The notes: a model not told the origin generated them from the sequence alone. A stretch of 64,000 bases of DNA from Paraktedonobacter sp034438135 (GCA_034438135.1 DAOTTL010000198.1:1-64000); one strand, 5' to 3'. Positions 1 through 8,637 are shown, numbered from the stretch's first letter. Program-made: numbers and translations.

Positions 1-85
1 GGTGTTGAAGGCAGGACATGCAGTTCACCATCAACGGCACGCTCTACGGTCGTATCTATCGATTGCCCTGGGAGTGTTGAAGGCA

Positions 86-266
86 CCTGTCAATGTACTT
101 TTTGACGAAATGTGTACGGCACCAGAGAGCAGCTAGAGCAGCAACTCCACTACTGGCCTGTCAATGTACTTTTTGACGAAATGTGTACGGCACCTCTGCC
201 TCTTCTTCCTGCTCTCCAGAAGACTCCTGCTGTCAGTGTACTTTTTGACGAAATGTGTGCGGTACC
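86..266. repeat. Three spaced direct repeats, IS21-like terminal repeats
   Basis: Three copies of a ~36-bp unit occur at 86-123, 157-194 and 231-266, with a period of about 71-74 bp. The core TGTCAATGTACTTTTTGAC contains inverted GTCAA/TTGAC ends and is followed by GAAATGTGTACGG. The first two copies are identical; the third has a few changes. Multiple spaced terminal repeats are known for IS21-family elements, so this is probably one end of such an element lying mostly left of the window. No transposase is visible. The short open frames across the repeats look spurious. Confidence 0.55.
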
Positions 267-278
267 TGCATGTTGGTG

Positions 279-3149
279 TCACAGTGTGTTTTGCTGGTTT
301 GCTCGCAGAAGCGTCTGACGTTGGACCCGACGCTTCTCACGTTGCCGGTCTACGCGTTCTTTCTGCCGCTGGGCTGCATTGAGCGTCTTACAGGCTTGCG
401 AGCAGTATCTAATCTGTCCGCTGGGATAATGCAATTGTGTGACCGTTTGACCGCAGACGATACAGGTAAAAGTCACTTCACGCATCTTAACATGACGAGT
501 GTAAGCAACCTGCTCGGTTGCTCCCCGTATCGTCACACTCATTGTATCAAAAGGTTGTTCTTGTATCTCAGGGACAGTCTGTTGCCCTGGATAAAGCTCT
601 TGACTGTCAACAGATGGTTGCTCCTGCGTAAGTTGAGTACAAAGTGTGCGCATAGAGACAGTTGTAGGATGCGTGTTTCCCAGAACCTGAGAACAAATCT
701 TCAAAGCACGTTCAGCGAATGAGCGTGCTTCGCTCAGCCTGTCCTGCTTTTGACGAAGCACGGCCAGGTTGTAGAGCGTTTGCGCTGTCTCGGGATGTTG
801 CTCCCCCAGGTGCTTTTCTCGTAGATGCAAAGCGCGTTGCAATAATGGTTCAGCCTGATCATTTTTTCCCTGTTGCACGTAAAGCTTTGCCAGACCATAG
901 AGGTCTTGAGCGACCAGCGGATGGGACGAGCCTAAGGCCTTTTCGCGGATATGGAGCGCCTGTTGATACAATTGCTCCGCCTGCTCGTATTTTTCCTGAT
1001 CTGTATAAATATCTGCGATGCCATTGAGCGGGTTAGCCAGTTCAGGATGTTCCGCTCCTAGCGCCTTTTGCTGAATAGAGAGCGCACGTTGATACAACGA
1101 CTCGGCCCGTTCATACTTTTTCTGATTATAGGAGAGTATGGCCAGATTATTGAGGGAAGCTGCCACACGCCGGTCTTCCGACCCGTATACTCGTTCCCAA
1201 ATGTGCAACGCTCGTTCAAACAGAGGTTCGGCCTGGTCATACTTGCCCTGTTCCGTGTAGAGAATAGCCAGGTTGTTGAGGGAAACACTCATTGAGGGAT
1301 TTTCTGGTCCTGATACTTGTTCCGCAATGTGTAAGGCCCGTAAACCCAAAGACTCAGCCGGTGGGTACTTTCCTTGAATCCAGTAAAGGCGTGCCAGTTG
1401 GTTAAGCGAGATCGTGACGTCGGGATGCTCTTGCCCCAACACCTCTTCCCTGATGCGTAAGGCTCGCAGGTACAGAGACTCCGCCTGCTCATATTTGCCT
1501 TGATCGTAGGAGAGATTTGCCACATGGTTGAGTGTAGTGGCTACCAGAGGATGATGTGCCCCCAGCATCTCTTCCCTGATGCGTAAGGCTCGTAGATACA
1601 GAGGTTCAGCCTGCTCATACTGGGCACGCGCACGCAAATAGTCCGCCGCTTTCAGCAATACTTCCGCCAGTAGACAATCCTTTGCCTGCTCCGGGATAGC
1701 TGTAGCACATGCCAGAATATGTGGCAGAAGGATCTCGCACTTCTCCCAGGTCTGGCGGGTAACTTCGGGAAACACGGCGTTGAGGGCCGCAAGCACCCGT
1801 TCAAGCCATATGGCTCGTCCCTGATCGCTCATCTGCTCTTGCAAAACTGCCTGGACCAGTCGATGAAGTGAGAGCGTGTGTGTCTCAGGCTGACGTTGGA
1901 TGAGAGAGAGGTTACGCAGAATGCCAATAGCCTGATCGAAGTGGGACAGGTCGGCCACCAGGGATGTCAGGGCTGGTCCCAGATGGGGCGCACCTGCGAT
2001 AAAGAGGTCTTCAGGGATGTTTTCAGCATGGAGTAACGCGCAAACGCTCAGAATATCGGCTGCGTCGCGCTGCTCCTGTTCCACTCGCTGACGCGAAAGT
2101 CTAAACGTCGCGGCCAGGGACAGAGGGTGGGACCCTCCACCTTCCTCCACGCCACGTCGATCCAGCAGGGGCACACTTTGTTGAGTGTAGCGTTGCAGAT
2201 AGCCTGGCAGACCGCACCGTGTCTCTTCAATATAGGCTCCTGCCTGGTCCAGAGCCAGGGGGAGGCCTCCCATAGTCTTCACCAACTCTGCCGCAGTCTC
2301 ATATTGGCGAGGCATACTCTCGGCAAACTGACGCAACTGTTCGAGCGTAGCCTCTGGTCCTAGCACCTTCGCACGGCGTAACAGGAACAGTATCCCCTCC
2401 TCATACTCCATAGGAAAGAGATCTATCCCCCACGCAAGCGTGCCAAGGGTCTGACGACGCGTGGTAAGCAGGATTGCGCCCTGGCGTGTTGTTGGCAGAA
2501 AACGAGTGAGCAGGTTGAGTTCTTCAACGTTATCCCAGATCAGCAGCCAGCGGGTATGTGCCATGAACCAGTGACTGACCTCCGCAACCACGTGCTGCTG
2601 GTTCTTGTCGTAGCGCCCTGGCAATTGTAACACCTCGGCAATCCTCAGCATATCAGAGATGATTTGCTCGGCAGTTTCCGACCCGATCCAGAAAACAGCG
2701 CTATATTCCAGTGCGTGGCGGTAGGCATACTCCAGGGCAATTTGCGTCTTGCCGATCCCTCCCAGGCCATGTAACACAGATGAATGGGCGAGCGCAGCTG
2801 TCTGCTCAGTGCCAAGCCGGGTATACAACGTTTCCATGAGGTCCTCTCGCCCGGTAAAAAAGGGATTGCGTGGATAAGGCACCAGCCAGTAGGGCGAGAG
2901 GGTGGTCAAACTGGCTTCCAGAAGCTGGCGCGTTTCCGGCTCACCCAGCGCCAGGTGTCGGGCGAGTTCGAGCACGATACCATGGGTGGCAGGTAAATAG
3001 GTGCCCAGTTCCCACGATGAGATTGTATTTCTATGCACACCAAGTTTCTTCGCGAGTTGTTCCTGGGTAATGTGTCTGGCCAGGCGAGCGGTTTTGAGCA
3101 TCTCCCCAAAGGGAGTGATGGTTTTTTGATCCATAAGAGATGATTCCAT
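279..3149 (-). CDS. XRE-type HTH / NB-ARC ATPase / TPR protein with Cys-rich C-terminus
   Basis: A 956-residue STAND-type protein. Residues ~12-70 form an XRE helix-turn-helix (EQLAKKLGVHRNTISSWE). A P-loop GLGGIGKTQ lies near residues 127-136, followed by a Walker B-like strand (WLLIWDN) and an LTTRR sensor, the pattern of NB-ARC ATPases. From ~500 to ~830 there are about eight 42-residue tetratricopeptide repeats of kinesin-light-chain type (YxQAExLYxRAL). The tail (~890-930) has a CxxC...CxxxC pattern resembling a small zinc-binding knuckle, then a very basic stretch. Such proteins are nucleotide-driven signalling switches, often transcriptional or defence-related; the ligand is unknown. 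The gene is transcribed alone, divergently from the 3388 gene. The 3' end lies 12 bp from the IS21-like repeats. Confidence 0.85.
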   Translation of the reverse strand: MESSLMDQKTITPFGEMLKTARLARHITQEQLAKKLGVHRNTISSWELGTYLPATHGIVLELARHLALGEPETRQLLEASLTTLSPYWLVPYPRNPFFTGREDLMETLYTRLGTEQTAALAHSSVLHGLGGIGKTQIALEYAYRHALEYSAVFWIGSETAEQIISDMLRIAEVLQLPGRYDKNQQHVVAEVSHWFMAHTRWLLIWDNVEELNLLTRFLPTTRQGAILLTTRRQTLGTLAWGIDLFPMEYEEGILFLLRRAKVLGPEATLEQLRQFAESMPRQYETAAELVKTMGGLPLALDQAGAYIEETRCGLPGYLQRYTQQSVPLLDRRGVEEGGGSHPLSLAATFRLSRQRVEQEQRDAADILSVCALLHAENIPEDLFIAGAPHLGPALTSLVADLSHFDQAIGILRNLSLIQRQPETHTLSLHRLVQAVLQEQMSDQGRAIWLERVLAALNAVFPEVTRQTWEKCEILLPHILACATAIPEQAKDCLLAEVLLKAADYLRARAQYEQAEPLYLRALRIREEMLGAHHPLVATTLNHVANLSYDQGKYEQAESLYLRALRIREEVLGQEHPDVTISLNQLARLYWIQGKYPPAESLGLRALHIAEQVSGPENPSMSVSLNNLAILYTEQGKYDQAEPLFERALHIWERVYGSEDRRVAASLNNLAILSYNQKKYERAESLYQRALSIQQKALGAEHPELANPLNGIADIYTDQEKYEQAEQLYQQALHIREKALGSSHPLVAQDLYGLAKLYVQQGKNDQAEPLLQRALHLREKHLGEQHPETAQTLYNLAVLRQKQDRLSEARSFAERALKICSQVLGNTHPTTVSMRTLCTQLTQEQPSVDSQELYPGQQTVPEIQEQPFDTMSVTIRGATEQVAYTRHVKMREVTFTCIVCGQTVTQLHYPSGQIRYCSQACKTLNAAQRQKERVDRQREKRRVQRQTLLRANQQNTL

Positions 3150-3337
3150 GATGATTTACCCCAATCTCCCACGCATAGCTGTATTGTGCACTACCTAGTT
3201 TACCATAGAATTGTATGTTTGAGATGACTGATAACTGTATCCGTTCCTTGAAGAGTTCACGGGAGATCTTCAAGAAAAGACGGGCAGGCGAGGGAAGAAG
3301 TCATCTCGTCACTCTAAAGCTCATAAAAAGAGAAAAA

Positions 3338-3371
3338 CCATTTTAAGATGAAGTCCATTTTAAGATGAAGT
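3338..3371. repeat. Perfect 17-bp tandem direct repeat before the 3388 gene
   Basis: CCATTTTAAGATGAAGT occurs twice back to back (3338-3354, 3355-3371), immediately upstream of the AAGGAAGG ribosome-binding site of the secreted DUF1906 protein. It lies in the 238-bp divergent intergenic region. It could be an operator or a simple tandem duplication. Confidence 0.7.
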
Positions 3372-3387
3372 AAGGAAGGTGTACAGA

Positions 3388-4599
3388 ATGCGAGAAAAGA
3401 AATCTCGTCTATTGATCATCGCTCCTCTACTGGTAGTAGCAATGAGCCTTGCACTTTTTATAGGTCTCTCTGCCACTGCCACTCCAACGCATGCCGCGAC
3501 CTATCCCTGGCCTGACGTTGGACAGGGCAGCACCGGAGAAAATGTCTATAGCATTCAGTTAATGCTGCAAGCCCACGGGTACTCCCTTTCCATCGACGGT
3601 GATTTCGGTCCTCAGACGGCAGCAACGGTGAAAGAGTTTCAATCCGCCCACGGACTGGGCGTCGATGGTATTGTTGGGCCACAAACCTGGCCGGTTCTGA
3701 TCATTACAACCCAACAGGGTAATACCGGCTCCGCCGTGAAAGCCTTACAGCGTCAACTGAACGCCCATGGAGCCAGCCTGACGGTCGATAGTGATTTCGG
3801 CTCTCTTACAGCCGCTGCTGTCAAGAGTTATCAGAGCAAACATGGTCTGGGAGTCGATGGCATCGCGGGCCCGCAGACCTGGAGTAGCCTCGTTGGTGGC
3901 AAAACATCACCGACCCCCACTCCTACGCCCAAACCGACCAGCACGCCCACACCCCCACCATCCGGCTCAACCTTATGGGGAGTCGATACGTCTGGTGCCA
4001 TCACATCGACATTCCTGAATAGCGTTAAGTCCGACTATGGCACGCCCGACTTCGTGGGACGTTATCTAGACCAGGAAACGGGCTTTACTACAGGCCTGAC
4101 GAGTTCTGAAGTTTCGTTCATTCACGGCCAGAGCATCAAGATCCTGTTAATCGAGTCTGACCACGGCGGCGATACTGGCTCCGAGGGTACGACAAAGGCC
4201 AACGAGGCTATCTCACAGGCGAAGGCACTGAAGGTTCCGACCGGGAACGCACTCTTCGCTGATGTTGAGGTTGGCTCGGCTGTTGACTCGACATTTATCA
4301 AGGACTGGTATAGCACTGTCACTGCCGCTGGCTATACCGCTGGCATCTATGCTAATCCATTTCCTGGTAGTAGTGGCTTCAATAGCGCCTTCTGCGCGAG
4401 CGGCAGTACTGTTATTAGCAATCTGGTGCTCTATTCGACCGAACCAAGCGGGAATGCGACGACGAAAGCGAGCAAACCAACTTTTGCGCCAAATAACCCG
4501 ACTTGCGGCGGTAAAACGCACGCCTGGCAGTATGCCCTTGCGGGTACGGCAAAGGTCAGCGCGGACTTCGACGAGACGAAATCGCTTACTCTTTGGTAG
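3388..4599 (+). CDS. Secreted peptidoglycan-binding DUF1906 (Rv2525c-like glycoside-hydrolase-fold) protein
   Basis: About 403 residues. A GTG lies 9 bp upstream, but ATG 3388 follows AAGGAAGG at ideal spacing, so I place the start there. The N-terminus has a basic region, a hydrophobic core and an AxA-type site (THAA), i.e. a Sec signal peptide of ~36 residues. Two peptidoglycan-binding type 1 repeats follow (QLMLQAHGYSLSIDGDFGPQT and ALQRQLNAHGASLTVDSDFG), then a Pro/Thr-rich linker (~172-195). The C-terminal ~200 residues (WGVDTSGAITSTFLNSV...DFVGRYL) match the DUF1906 TIM-barrel family related to GH25 lysozymes. It probably acts at the cell wall or spore envelope. The 3' end faces a hairpin shared with the convergent gene remnant. 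Confidence 0.88.
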   Translation: MREKKSRLLIIAPLLVVAMSLALFIGLSATATPTHAATYPWPDVGQGSTGENVYSIQLMLQAHGYSLSIDGDFGPQTAATVKEFQSAHGLGVDGIVGPQTWPVLIITTQQGNTGSAVKALQRQLNAHGASLTVDSDFGSLTAAAVKSYQSKHGLGVDGIAGPQTWSSLVGGKTSPTPTPTPKPTSTPTPPPSGSTLWGVDTSGAITSTFLNSVKSDYGTPDFVGRYLDQETGFTTGLTSSEVSFIHGQSIKILLIESDHGGDTGSEGTTKANEAISQAKALKVPTGNALFADVEVGSAVDSTFIKDWYSTVTAAGYTAGIYANPFPGSSGFNSAFCASGSTVISNLVLYSTEPSGNATTKASKPTFAPNNPTCGGKTHAWQYALAGTAKVSADFDETKSLTLW

Positions 4600-4621
4600 A
4601 AGATTGCGTGGAGCGGAAAAC

Positions 4622-4649
4622 GGTCAGAGGCAATCACATGCCTCTGACC
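4622..4649. terminator. Bidirectional hairpin terminator between convergent genes
   Basis: GGTCAGAGGCA (4622-4632) pairs perfectly with TGCCTCTGACC (4639-4649) around a 6-nt loop. It lies between the stop of the DUF1906 gene (4599) and the end of the minus-strand MmyB remnant (4706). On the minus strand it is followed by GTTTTCC, so termination is likelier in that direction. Confidence 0.7.
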
Positions 4650-4705
4650 CACTCAAAATACAAGCGATCACTCTGCCACCACCTGCTCTGCCTGTGTCGT
4701 GAAGA

Positions 4706-5098
4706 CTACTCGGTAATCTGAACCTGCATCGGTTTTCCCAACTGTGCCAGCTTCTGTGCAGTATTCGCTTCTGGCAGGGGCGTGTAGATGACCATACGCA
4801 AATCGGGTGCGTCCGTGACCTGGAAGGTCATGGGTTGGAGGACCAGCCGTCCAACCAGAGGATGATGCAGTTCTTTTTTCTCTGTATGAGTGATCTGGAT
4901 ATCGTAACGCGGCCACCACGCGCGAAATTGCGGGGAGGCTTGCCCCAACTCTGTGACCAATGCACTTCTCCAGGACTCTCCAACGTAGCGTTCCGTACTG
5001 CCACGAAACTTGGCCAGCAGGCCCTGTGCAGCTTTCTCCCAGTTGGCCAGAAGCATGTGCTGTGAGGGAGTGGTGAACACCAGGCGAAGGATATTACG
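4706..5098 (-). pseudogene. C-terminal remnant of an MmyB-type XRE transcriptional regulator
   Basis: The readable frame begins just after an in-frame stop near 5098 (RNILRLVFTTPSQH...) and runs to 4706. Its residues match the conserved end of the MmyB ligand-binding domain: RN-x-LR-x-xF, then NWEKAAQGLLAKFR, then RAWWPRYDI, and a terminal LGKPMQVQ-like strand. The XRE DNA-binding half and the first part of the ligand domain are missing; no matching N-terminal piece was seen upstream. The break lies about 65 bp from the first MITE-like element, so loss by insertion or deletion there is plausible. A GTG at 5078-5080 could start a 124-residue peptide, but it would lack DNA-binding ability. Confidence 0.75.
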
Positions 5099-5161
5099 CT
5101 ATCAGCCGCACTCCTCCAGGAAGCGGGCGCAGATCACGTGATCTTTGATGCTACCGAGAGT

Positions 5162-5283
5162 GTCAATTTGGGAATTCCATAGGGGGAAGCTTTGATACAT
5201 TGGTGAGTGATCTATTCTCTTCCTCGGGGAAGACTCGCTCACCCAATTGCCAACATTCCCGTTCACGGAATTCCCAAATTGAC
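5162..5283. mobile_element. MITE-like element, copy 1 (122 bp, terminal inverted repeats)
   Basis: The element begins GTCAATTTGGGAATTCC and ends with its exact reverse complement GGAATTCCCAAATTGAC, giving 17-bp terminal inverted repeats. An internal GGTGAGTGATCT...AGACTCGCTCACC can form a hairpin. It has no coding capacity. A second copy of the same length and orientation lies at 6233-6354. No clear target-site duplication is visible. Confidence 0.8.
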
Positions 5284-5358
5284 AGGCTGGGGGCGCGGTG
5301 TGCGCGATTACATCAAATGTTTTGACAGTAGTTACAGTCCAAACACCGCGATGCTTCA

Positions 5359-6069
5359 TCATCCAAACGCCCACGCCACCATCAGCGGGAACTCTTCTCG
5401 CCAGAAGCTGTCGCCGTGCGATCCGACTCGCTCCCTCATGACGACGTCCGCACCTGCATCGCGAAGCGCGTCTGCCCACCTCTTCGCGTTCTCAAGGAAG
5501 AACGGCTCCTGCTTGCCGGCGACGAGGTACATGCGCGGAAGCGATCCTGGCATCACCGTAGGTGGTCGGTAACCCGCGCCTGGCGAGGAGCAGAAGACCG
5601 CACCGTAGACGTCCGGATGTCGTAGCCCAATGGCGAGCGCCAGCTCTCCACTTGCCGAGACTCCGAACACTGCGGTGCGTTCGGTGGGCAGCGCCACGCC
5701 AAACCGCGACCTCGTCCATAGGCGGACGTCCTCGACGAAGAACCTCTCGTGCGCCGCGAACCGTTCGGGGTTAAAGCGCGGCGAGTACTCATGGAGCCGC
5801 AGCGTCTCATCAGCCAGCCGGTGAACACCGACGATCATCGTGGGGGGTACGTCGGTCGCCTCAAGGACTCCGCCCCACTGCGAGATCAATTGACCGTCAC
5901 CGGCGAAAACGATTGCTTCGGGCGGAGCCGGCGGGACGTACACAGTGACCTGCCGTCCACCGTCGTACTCGAACGTCTCAGTAATGAACTCTCCCGCTAT
6001 CGGGTCGGCACGCTGCGATTCCGGCAGTGCTTCGGGACCGCCCGCGCCGCCGGCTGTTTGCTTATCCAT
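5359..6069 (-). CDS. Putative alpha/beta-hydrolase esterase (enterochelin esterase-like)
   Basis: 236 residues, slightly shorter than most Fes/esterase D-like proteins. The ATG at 6069 is preceded by AAAGGAG. A nucleophile elbow GVSASGE (Ser near residue 145), a later GKQEPFF acidic site and a C-terminal GSHGDSFW with the likely catalytic His make a complete triad. No signal peptide is visible. The substrate is unknown; carboxylester or cyclic-ester hydrolysis is the family role. The gene is richer in GC than its neighbours, and two same-orientation 122-bp MITE-like elements flank it, suggesting it came in as a cassette. Confidence 0.75.
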   Translation of the reverse strand: MDKQTAGGAGGPEALPESQRADPIAGEFITETFEYDGGRQVTVYVPPAPPEAIVFAGDGQLISQWGGVLEATDVPPTMIVGVHRLADETLRLHEYSPRFNPERFAAHERFFVEDVRLWTRSRFGVALPTERTAVFGVSASGELALAIGLRHPDVYGAVFCSSPGAGYRPPTVMPGSLPRMYLVAGKQEPFFLENAKRWADALRDAGADVVMRERVGSHGDSFWREEFPLMVAWAFG

Positions 6070-6232
6070 TGTCGGACTCCTTTCTTTGGCGATTTGGCAT
6101 CTCAGGTATCGAAGTATGTCTCATAATCCGAGGTGAGCGGTGGCGTCTTTTAGTCGCCATGGATCATCCTTTGTTCCAAAGCCTTGCGTCATCCTCGGTT
6201 TCCTCGCTAAGGGGGATTATACAGCATTGCAT

Positions 6233-6354
6233 GTAAATTTGGGAATTCCATAGGGAGAAGCTTTGATACATCGGTGAGTGATCTGCTCTCTTTCTCAGGG
6301 AAGACCCGCTCACCCAATTGCCAACATTCCTGTTCACGGAATTCCCAAATTGAC
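6233..6354. mobile_element. MITE-like element, copy 2 (122 bp, terminal inverted repeats)
   Basis: Same length and orientation as the copy at 5162-5283, with about ten substitutions. The left end has one mismatch (GTAAATTTGGG for GTCAATTTGGG); the right end is perfect. The internal hairpin is kept. It ends 64 bp before the first CRISPR repeat. Confidence 0.8.
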
Positions 6355-6418
6355 ATTACCGGGCAGGTTCCCTCCCTGCGACCTCCTCTGCGTGGAGTCG
6401 TTGCAGTAGTTGAGTTAT

Positions 6419-6820
6419 GTTTCAATCTCTCCCGAGATGCTTCTTCCTTTGCGACACTGCTCGTTGCGGGTTGTCGCCATCAGCAATTTGGTTTCAATCT
6501 CTTCCGAGATGCTTCTTCCTTTGCGACCTGGCGATGGGCATAAATCCCTTCGTCCTCTGGATGTTTCAATCTCTTCCGAGATGCTTCTTCCTTTGCGACT
6601 TATATGTCAACGTTTTGTAGGGTAGGTTTCTTAAGTTTCAATCTCTTCCGAGATGCTTCTTCCTTTGCGACACGAGGGACCTGTGAAGGGGTGGGCGGCA
6701 TGAGCTTGGTTTCAATCTCTTCCGAGATGCTTCTTCCTTTGCGACACTAATTCGCAATTGGCGTTTCAGGTAGCGAACAACGGGTTTCAATCTCTTCCGA
6801 GATGCTTCTTCCTTTGCGAC
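6419..6820 (-). CRISPR. Orphan CRISPR array, six 37-bp repeats, five spacers
   Basis: Repeats start at 6419, 6491, 6563, 6635, 6709 and 6784; spacers are 35, 35, 35, 37 and 38 bp. On the plus strand each repeat begins GTTTCAATCT and ends TTTGCGAC, with an internal ATCTC-TTCC-GAGAT hairpin. Repeats 2-6 are identical; repeat 1 carries a T-to-C change. The reverse complement ends in ATTGAAAC, the canonical 8-nt crRNA 5' tag of type I/III systems, so transcription is probably on the minus strand with the leader to the right. The degenerate repeat then lies at the trailer end, as expected. No cas gene is in the window. Confidence 0.95.
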
Positions 6821-7455
6821 ACGCCACCGCCAATGTTGCCAGATTCGATAATGGAGCAGCTCACGCTAAGGACCTGGCAGGCCGAACCCCTCTGGCACTA
6901 TTGTGCCACCTATCGCCCTTGCCTCGTACAAGGACAGATGCCCTCGCTTCAACGCAATCAGATCATTCGGGCAACCCGGACGGTGCAGGAGCTATTCTCT
7001 CGGCGGATGGACACTCCTGCTTAGATGAAGTGCTCCTTCTTGTAAATCAAACATATTGATTTACAGATTACAATATAAACAATTTCTCTATATTTATTTT
7101 TAGATGAGTACTATTATAAGAATGCCATTTCATTATAAAAACAGAACAATTTATATTTAGCGAAACTCTTTGGGAGGACCAGACGTGTTAACAAGGATAC
7201 ATAGCAACCTGTGCAGACGGGTGAGATTGGTCTTCATAAAGAGAGCACCGCGGAGTAGAAGGCGGTAGATGTCCCAGTCGTTCATGAAGAGGCGTTTTAT
7301 CGAGTGTCGTCTTATCAATGATGGGACGACAAAGGTCACGAGCGCGATCGACGAAGGCGAGACGATCCTCGTTCCCTCCCACCTTGTCATTCTCTCAAGA
7401 GTGAGCGTATACTGCTCTGATATCTCATTTTTTCAAAGAAAGGAATGTATCTTCT
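6821..7455. other. Gap right of the CRISPR array: unassigned remnant sequence and AT-rich segment
   Basis: No convincing complete gene. 6821-7024 has an open frame ending at 7024 (MEQLTLRTWQAEPLWHYCA...) that looks protein-like but has no start signal and is fused to the CRISPR repeats; it may be the tail of a lost gene. 7040-7160 is strikingly AT-rich. 7157-7390 is open on the minus strand in two frames, possibly a decayed mobile-element gene that I do not recognise. The CRISPR leader should lie in the first part of this gap if the array is read leftward. Confidence 0.4.
7041..7065. promoter_or_regulatory. Perfect AT-rich palindrome
   Basis: TGTAAATCAA (7041-7050) and TTGATTTACA (7056-7065) are exact reverse complements separated by ACATA. 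Twofold symmetry of this size fits a dimeric regulator site. It lies at the edge of the AT-rich segment, with no gene close on either side. Confidence 0.5.
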
Positions 7456-8637
7456 ATGTCTTCATCCATCTCTTCAGGAAAAGTCCCGCGCCTGGAGTCG
7501 AACACGATCAAGTGGGCAAGGCGCTGCCTTATTCCGCTTGCCATTCTCGCATGGACAGCACTTGCATTCTTAGTACTCTGGGGTGCAGCACATATTGTAC
7601 GAACCATCCTACTTCTGGTCATTGCGGCCCTCCTTGCCTATGCACTTGCCCCAGGGGTCAAGTTTTTACAGCGTGTCATGCCGCGCTTCCTGGCGATCTT
7701 GATTATCTATCTGATTGCGCTGGGAGCGGTGAGTTTATTGCTCTATCTCATTATCACGACGGCAATCGATCAGATCAGTTCGCTCACCGTCACCGTTGAG
7801 AAATTGCTGACCCCTGTGAGCGCCGGACAACTCTCCCCGATCGAGCAGGCCCTGCAATCTATTGGCATCACCTCCACGCAGATCGCATCGTTCCGCACCC
7901 AGCTCACCAACCAGCTCACAGGGATTGCGGGCAGTGCCGTTCCATTACTCACAGGAGTCTTCGATATCGTCCTGGATATCGTGCTTGTGGCAGTGATTAG
8001 CATCTATCTGCTTATTGATGGTAATCGTGTGGCTACCTGGCTCCGACACAACACCCCGGAGTCAACTCAGGTCAACTTCGTGCTTGATACAATCCAGCGA
8101 ATTGTTGGTGGCTACATTCGAGGTCAGTTCATACTGGCAGTACTGGTTGGGGTACTGGTTGGTGGTGGCATGTTCGCCTTCCATGTCCCATATGCAGTCT
8201 TACTGGGTGTCCTGGCCTTCGTCCTGGAGTTCATCCCCGTGCTGGGAACACTTCTCTCCGGCGCAATCTGTGTACTGATTGCCTTCACACAAGGATGGGT
8301 GATCGCGGTAGGCGTACTGATCTACTTTGTGGTTATGCATGTCCTGGAGGGCGATGTTGTTGGACCGCGCCTGGTAGGTAAAGCGGTTGGACTCCATCCC
8401 GTCGTCTCGCTCGCGGCTTTGATTGCTGGCTCGGAACTGTTCGGCATCTGGGGAGCGCTGTTCGCCTCGCCGGTTGCAGGAGTGCTTCAGGCACTGATCG
8501 TGGCACTGTGGGTCAACTGGCGTGCAACTCATCCCAAAGCGTTTGAGCAGGTAGAACAACATATGGCTGACAAGCTCGATGAGAACCTGACCGCCCCTCC
8601 TGCGGACACGCTACAGAAAGAGCAGAGCGTCCTTTAA
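7456..8637 (+). CDS. AI-2E family (PerM/YdiK, UPF0118) membrane transporter
   Basis: 393 residues, the usual family length. The ATG is preceded by AAGAAAGGA about 11 nt upstream. Several hydrophobic helices are evident: two in the first ~90 residues, one near 170-190, then a cluster from ~235 to ~350. The central soluble section (DQISSLTVTVEKLL...) and the conserved late segment (LEFIPVLGTLLSG, then LEGDVVGPRLVGKAVGLHPVVSLAALIAGSELFGIWGA) are diagnostic. Members are secondary carriers, some Na+/H+ antiporters; a role in AI-2 export is not general. The substrate cannot be told here. It is a single gene closed by a strong terminator. Confidence 0.9.
   Translation: MSSSISSGKVPRLESNTIKWARRCLIPLAILAWTALAFLVLWGAAHIVRTILLLVIAALLAYALAPGVKFLQRVMPRFLAILIIYLIALGAVSLLLYLIITTAIDQISSLTVTVEKLLTPVSAGQLSPIEQALQSIGITSTQIASFRTQLTNQLTGIAGSAVPLLTGVFDIVLDIVLVAVISIYLLIDGNRVATWLRHNTPESTQVNFVLDTIQRIVGGYIRGQFILAVLVGVLVGGGMFAFHVPYAVLLGVLAFVLEFIPVLGTLLSGAICVLIAFTQGWVIAVGVLIYFVVMHVLEGDVVGPRLVGKAVGLHPVVSLAALIAGSELFGIWGALFASPVAGVLQALIVALWVNWRATHPKAFEQVEQHMADKLDENLTAPPADTLQKEQSVL

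Noticed and set aside
112..382. Short plus-strand frames with repeated VLFDEMC or YFLTKCVR peptides
   Set aside because: They are translations of the IS21-like DNA repeats and have no start signals.
6274..6830. Plus-strand frames with repeated FQSLPRCFFLCD/ISSEMLLPLR peptides
   Set aside because: Translations of the CRISPR repeats.
7157..7390. Possible transposase fragment on the minus strand
   Set aside because: Two frames are open but no transposase motif can be named, so it is kept only as unassigned remnant sequence.
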